From the NCBI GenBank assembly GCA_003344405.1, contig NOWV01000115.1:62001-126000 (forward strand): 64,000 bases of DNA. Direction: 5' to 3'. This document shows, in pieces, positions 59,245 to 64,000 of this stretch. A program made the translations under genes and the position numbers. The DNA is from Trichoplax sp. H2. Taxonomy: Eukaryota; Placozoa; Uniplacotomia; Trichoplacea. Position 1 is the first letter of the stretch, and the number at the start of each line of letters is the position of its first letter. The notes beneath the pieces are model-generated. The model saw nothing but the letters and a program-made list of their open reading frames with translations. It was not told where the DNA came from and did not search any database.

Positions 59245-60339
59245 TTAATTCTCTTTCATAAGAGACATATACACATTTTTAGCCATCCGCTGAAATCTAA
59301 TCATCATTTCTGAACTGCGAACACCATGTTCAGTAATGGAATCGTAAACCATTGCTTCGCTATAGTTGAGTTTGCTAGCATCATAAGTACGAAGTCGAAA
59401 TCTTGGATTATGAACTGGTAGAACTTTTGACGAAGAAGCTAATAATCCAATGTAAACATCATCAATACTTGTAATCTTATGATGAAACGGTATCGATTGA
59501 ATCAATTTACTAGCAGTTTCTCGAGCCATGACATAACTAAATCCTGAACAGAATCGAGGAAATCGTGTACCAGCGAAATCCCTATATGATACATAATATT
59601 TACTGCCTTTATGGCGTACTGGAGCACTGTTGCCAGCAGAAACAAGACCAATCCAGCAATTGGCTGGATCAAAACTTGAAGTAGCACTGATTTTAAATAA
59701 ATAATCTAGTAACCTCCACTTATTTACCCATACATCGTCGTCACCCTTGTAGTAAAACTTTGCTGGACAAATTTGATTTGCCCAAAACATACCTAATAGG
59801 GTTTTTACGGTTAAAGTTTTATGGTGCTCTTTTTTACCCATGACTAATAAATCACCATAAATCATTGCTTCTTGTTTGACTCGAGCATCCGTCGCAGCAT
59901 TTCCTGTACGTCCAACAATAAAAATTACTTTCCAAATATGCTTGCTATTAAAACGCTCATTAAATTCCTTTGCATTTCCCCATGTTTGGCGGATACCAAG
60001 ACGTCGGTCGAAATGAAACGCAGCACTATTAATCATGAGTAGTACAAACGGAGAATAATTACAGGGTTTGGCACTTATGTGTTCATCATAAGCAGAAATA
60101 AAGATATTACCAATCATCTCCAAAGCAGCTTTTACAGATACTTCGCGGAAAATATTTCGTTCGTTGCTAACTAATTGGTTAGTTGAAACAACACTAGTAT
60201 AAATATCATAATTAGTTTTAATCTGAAGATCGGTTGTTGGCCTTAACAAGATGGATTTGCAACAGCATCTGGTTTGAAATGCCGATAAAATCATTCGTCT
60301 AACATGAAAGTAGCTTACAAACAACAAAAATGCAACCAT
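59245..60339 (-). CDS. Intronless beta-1,3-galactosyltransferase-like enzyme (GT31)
   Basis: A 364-residue Golgi type II membrane enzyme of glycosyltransferase family 31, which moves galactose or N-acetylglucosamine from a UDP-sugar to the 3-position of an acceptor glycan. Start ATG at 60339; the frame has no earlier ATG after the upstream stop. An uncleaved signal anchor lies at about residues 2-12 with Arg following. Family motifs appear in order: RRLGIRQTW (112-120), FIVGRTG (140-146), YYKGDDDVWVN (196-206, with the metal-binding acidic triplet intact), FCSGFSYVM (263-271) and IDDVYIG (292-298, usually EDVY.G). Length and spacing fit the family. Single-exon structure is common for these genes. 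Acceptor and donor specificity cannot be read from the sequence. Flanks are gene-free, so no partner is suggested. Confidence 0.92.
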   Translation of the reverse strand: MVAFLLFVSYFHVRRMILSAFQTRCCCKSILLRPTTDLQIKTNYDIYTSVVSTNQLVSNERNIFREVSVKAALEMIGNIFISAYDEHISAKPCNYSPFVLLMINSAAFHFDRRLGIRQTWGNAKEFNERFNSKHIWKVIFIVGRTGNAATDARVKQEAMIYGDLLVMGKKEHHKTLTVKTLLGMFWANQICPAKFYYKGDDDVWVNKWRLLDYLFKISATSSFDPANCWIGLVSAGNSAPVRHKGSKYYVSYRDFAGTRFPRFCSGFSYVMARETASKLIQSIPFHHKITSIDDVYIGLLASSSKVLPVHNPRFRLRTYDASKLNYSEAMVYDSITEHGVRSSEMMIRFQRMAKNVYMSLMKEN

Positions 60340-63300
60340 CAAGGCTATGGAGGCAGTAACTGCTCTTTTAGTTGATTTCTAGCTAGGTATAAAAGCATCT
60401 TGTACATTAAACGAAGTAACAAATATATCTAATGCAGTTCCTTAATTTCTTATTTTTCTATCTAGTACCAAGTAGGTAGATTTATTAATGAAAGCCATAA
60501 ATCTAAGCCGTATATTCTAGTTACAAAGGATCACAAAGGGTTAATACAAGTTTTTTCGTTTATTACCTTATAAATAAGTGAATACCAATAGACATGTCTT
60601 TAATCATACTATCGATTTACATTGGTAATGGTACCTGCTTAATTAGGCATTCTTCTAAGTACTCGAAATATTTCTTTAAAAAGTTTAATAATATTGCTAA
60701 AATTTTAGGAATAGATCACTGGTGTTTAGGAGAAAATTTCAAAAAAGTGATCTACTTTTCACAGATTCTCTCGTTAGAAATACCTTAAACGTGTAAATAA
60801 CATCTAAAATTAACCATCGAGTAGATTTGGCCAGCAATAAATCACTGCAAATGATTGAGAACCACTCTTAGCAAATCAAAACCCGCATATCGATAAAGGT
60901 GGTTAATAACAACTGTAATAGTGTGCTTCCAATTAAAATTAGAAAAGGCTTCATTTATGAATTATTCAAGTCGGTAGACTACATTAAGAATCGGTTAACG
61001 TTTGGCAAAAATATTTTATGAAAACACTAGGGGGCCGTTACGTAGCGTTGCATAGCAGTTCATAGGTTAAAAATTAAAGACATTCGATATTCTTCATATT
61101 TCGATTCATAGACCACCAATGGAGGATTGATTTCCATGCATGAAACTGGTCTAAAATTCTTAATTATATAAGTTACTCATTAAACATATATAACAGAATA
61201 CGTTAGATATTGAAGCCTACTCTCAATTTTGATAGTAATGTGTATAATCAGTAATGATGGAAAGAATATTACACGCGTAATTTGCACTATCTGAAAATGA
61301 TCTGGTTTTGAACTAACGTGATTTTAAAGAGCATCCGCCTTTTATATTAATCACTGAATTCAACGATAAACTTATGCAATTAGCTTCCCAATCAAGAATG
61401 AAAAATATTTTAAAGTTCCTTCGATTAATATGATTTGACTGATCTTTCAATAAAACTGAGGGTACTAGCTTAGTCCTTTGGGACATATATATGGTTACTC
61501 TGACATCCGAGCCAAAGAAGATCTCAGTATATTGAGTCTTTGTATGGTTATTTATCGGAAAGACTATCTTAACGAAAGGCTTATATACAATACGGTAGTT
61601 TCTTATTTCTAGTAGCCTTTATATTACGAATCGGGTCCAGTTCACGAAAGCGTGCACGTATTTAATAATAAACATAAATTTACAATCATGATTTTCTGCA
61701 ACTCTTTCAACCCTATGTATTGATTCAAAGAATTCTTAGAATCTCATCTAGTAAAGTCAAACTTCTCTTCAACTCAGTAAAATCCAAATTACGTCAGCTA
61801 GCGTATTTTCATGTCTAAATAACTTCAGCTATGTCTACAATATTGCATGCTTCTCTTTTACCGTATTCTAAAGAAAAGCTTAAAAATTTTGTAACGAATG
61901 ATAGATTATGCCGTACTAATCTAGATAATTACCATCAATTTAACATTTCGGGATCGTAACATATAAATTCCCTCATTACAAGTTTCGAATTTACAGTTAA
62001 CAAGTTTATACAAGTAGTTAATACATTGATGACAAAATTTATGAAGGAAAATTCTAAAAATTTGCCATTATTGTATCAAATTGTGCGATTTATAACTACA
62101 AGGAAGTTCTATCGTGATACTACAGTAATAAAACAAATCAACTAGTTGTATTCTACAGACTACACAATTTATGCTATTAACTATATCAAATTTACTACTT
62201 TTAATCGAATCCTTGTCGATTTATCTGGTGAGAAGTACACTTTATAGTTTCGAGCCATTGACTGACTAAATATACGGTACTGAAATTGAATGGCTTAGTC
62301 CACAAATCATAAAATAGAAATAAATATCATTCAAATTCCTGTATCGTAGTACAATAATCTACAATACTGATGAAACCAATGGTGATTGGATATTGCTATA
62401 CATTTTATGTTAAAGGTTATGTATATCGTATATTACATCTATGCGTGCGAGTATATCCTTAATTATTTTAAAATCTGATATAATTTCTTCCTTAACTTTT
62501 GATGGCAAAAGAGTTAAATAATTTCAGTGATATAGTATTAAGTAAATTAAGCGTAGAATTCTGCTTCTATTTTCAGAGAGATAAGCATCACATGTGTGCC
62601 AAGATATACTAATAATTATTAAACACGCTCTATGATTTATTAAATTGAATACAGATTAAAGATATGATCAATAATATATTTTTGTTTAAAATTTTGACCT
62701 TTACTTTTATGTTGCATAACCTTAATCATGATTGTGTTCTTTTTTAAGCCCGGCAATACGTTCGGTAACATTTTACATTTCACATCGATATGAGTTATTA
62801 TTATTGTCTTGAATTAAAATGTATGAGCTATTCTTCTGAAGGACCGGATATCGTCTAGGGTCCAACAATGATTGGTACCACCTCTTGTCAAGGTTAATGA
62901 ATATTATAATTTTCCCATGGAATAATGAATTAGCTTTAACAAGTCTATTATGAGATCTTGCTTATATCATGTTAGCATTGGCAAATAATTACTTCTACTA
63001 ATCTAGTTACCGTAAGTACTGGTAGCTTAAGGTATTAAAGCTAAATATCAAATTATTTATGAGCATTTCGATTAGTTTTCTAAATCAACATCCAGCGAAA
63101 GATATCCTGTGCTATAACAAAGTAATACTGAACACTTTAACAAATTGTGCTTCAAACAGCTGCAAGGCAATATTAATGATATTACATCTTAGAATGTTCT
63201 CATATTTTCTCAGCTTTAAAATAAAGTTATAGCTTTTAGAAGCATAAAATTTAATGCGTCGGATTTCGAAGCTGATTTTAAGTTAGCTTACAAGTAACAC

Positions 63301-63399
63301 ATCGCTCATTTCATTAATACATTTACTTCGATATTGTCTACATAAAGATAACATCATGGTTAAAATAGATGATAATTCAGCTTGTTATTGAAAGTAGCA
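60340..63399. other. Non-coding stretch, nothing recognised
   Basis: Between the glycosyltransferase 5' end and the 3' end of the last receptor. The 64-codon frame at 60594-60788 has no recognisable feature. No element borders were found. Confidence 0.5.
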
Positions 63400-64000
63400 T
63401 TAATTTTTAAAACATCGGCAGTATGATATTGCACCTGATAAGTAACAAATCAAAGGTTTCCTAAATTCCTTAATACATATAATGTGTAGAATTGGGCTGT
63501 GAAGTCCAATAGCTAAAATCGCAATATATTGTATTGCAAGAGCAAATCCAACCAAGTAGGCATTAGACTTTAAACTGTAACCTATGACAGTAAAATTAAA
63601 GCCCGTAAACCACAATAAGCAACATATAAATTGCACTATAATTAAATGTTTTAACATTTTATTTATATGTAGTAGGCGTTGATTCCATCGTCCATCCAGA
63701 CCTAATGTTTTAAACTTAAGTTGCTTTAACGTAATGGCAGATATGTAAAACCGATAATTACGCCTTAATTTCTTAGCAATCTTAATATAGCAGATCAACA
63801 TAATTAGAAATGGAATAACTATATTTAAGCTGGAAATAATCAATGTTATGTTTCGTGATGCTAATGAATTAGTGTAGAGCGCGCACATATCGTTAATAGA
63901 GCTGTCCTTGAGGACAATAAGAGATCTTGGCCAATATTGCAAAATTCCAATTAACCAGAAACCTGACAAAATTGTTATAGTTTTACGACGTGCTTGTCGA
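63400..64000 (-). CDS. Rhodopsin-like 7TM receptor F, 3' part, cut by the window edge
   Basis: The frame stays open to the last base of the window (RQARRKTITIL precedes the fourth membrane segment), so TM1-TM3 lie beyond it; the TTG at 63969 is not a start. Visible in about 200 residues: the end of intracellular loop 2, TM4 with Trp and WPRSLIV, an extracellular loop 2 Cys (NDMC), TM5 with Pro, a basic third loop, TM6 (CCLLWFTGF), and TM7 with SPILH at the NPxxY position, then KEFRKPL. It is closest to receptors D and E. Stop TAA at 63400. Ligand unknown. Confidence 0.9.
   Translation of the reverse strand, partial: RQARRKTITILSGFWLIGILQYWPRSLIVLKDSSINDMCALYTNSLASRNITLIISSLNIVIPFLIMLICYIKIAKKLRRNYRFYISAITLKQLKFKTLGLDGRWNQRLLHINKMLKHLIIVQFICCLLWFTGFNFTVIGYSLKSNAYLVGFALAIQYIAILAIGLHSPILHIICIKEFRKPLICYLSGAISYCRCFKN

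Noticed and set aside
1-64000. CRISPR arrays, bacterial operons, riboswitches, rRNA or tRNA genes
   Set aside because: Spliced eukaryotic genes rule out a prokaryotic reading; no regularly spaced direct repeats and no cloverleaf with A/B boxes was recognised by eye, although a tRNA could be missed without a scan.

Overview
The window is AT-rich animal nuclear DNA. Protein-coding genes are of two kinds. One is a 28-exon gene with GT-AG introns. The others are intronless receptor and enzyme genes spread through long non-coding stretches. Gene content points to an animal: an ankyrin/TRPA ion channel, rhodopsin-like 7TM receptors and a beta-1,3-glycosyltransferase. The compact AT-rich genome, lone divergent intronless receptors and TTAGGG-like motifs would suit an early-branching metazoan such as a placozoan. 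That placement is inference and cannot be confirmed from the sequence alone.

Layout. 1-12.9 kb: no convincing gene; several solo-LTR-like elements. 12.9-14.2 kb: an intronless 7TM receptor on the + strand with very long extracellular loops 1 and 3. 16.0-26.3 kb: a TRPA channel gene on the - strand, which I could splice into one open frame of about 1251 codons (ankyrin array, pre-S1 linker, S1-S6, pore, post-S6 GLAVGDI motif, short C-terminus). Its introns carry an LTR fragment, another LTR-like element and a 91-bp satellite. 31.3-64 kb: five related intronless 7TM receptors, all on the - strand (31.3, 37.4, 47.9, 54.0 and 63.4 kb, the last cut by the window edge), with duplicated flanking blocks between them. 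59.2-60.3 kb: an intronless GT31 beta-1,3-galactosyltransferase-like gene on the - strand.

The non-coding part is rich in 200-650-bp elements. They begin TG and end CA, carry AATAAA signals, and in several cases have 5-bp target-site duplications, as solo LTRs do. No gag or pol coding region was seen. At least seven families can be told apart.

All seven 20-N gaps are joins between two versions of the same locus. Sequence on one side of each gap is repeated on the other with small differences, an indel, or an LTR present in one copy only. The assembly therefore appears to hold unmerged haplotypes, and the window records several polymorphic LTR insertions. The clearest is at 27.5-28.5 kb, where the empty allele has been placed inside the filled one.

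The receptors, the channel and the Golgi enzyme are all membrane proteins, but nothing in the sequence ties them into one pathway. The receptor cluster is best read as a local tandem expansion.
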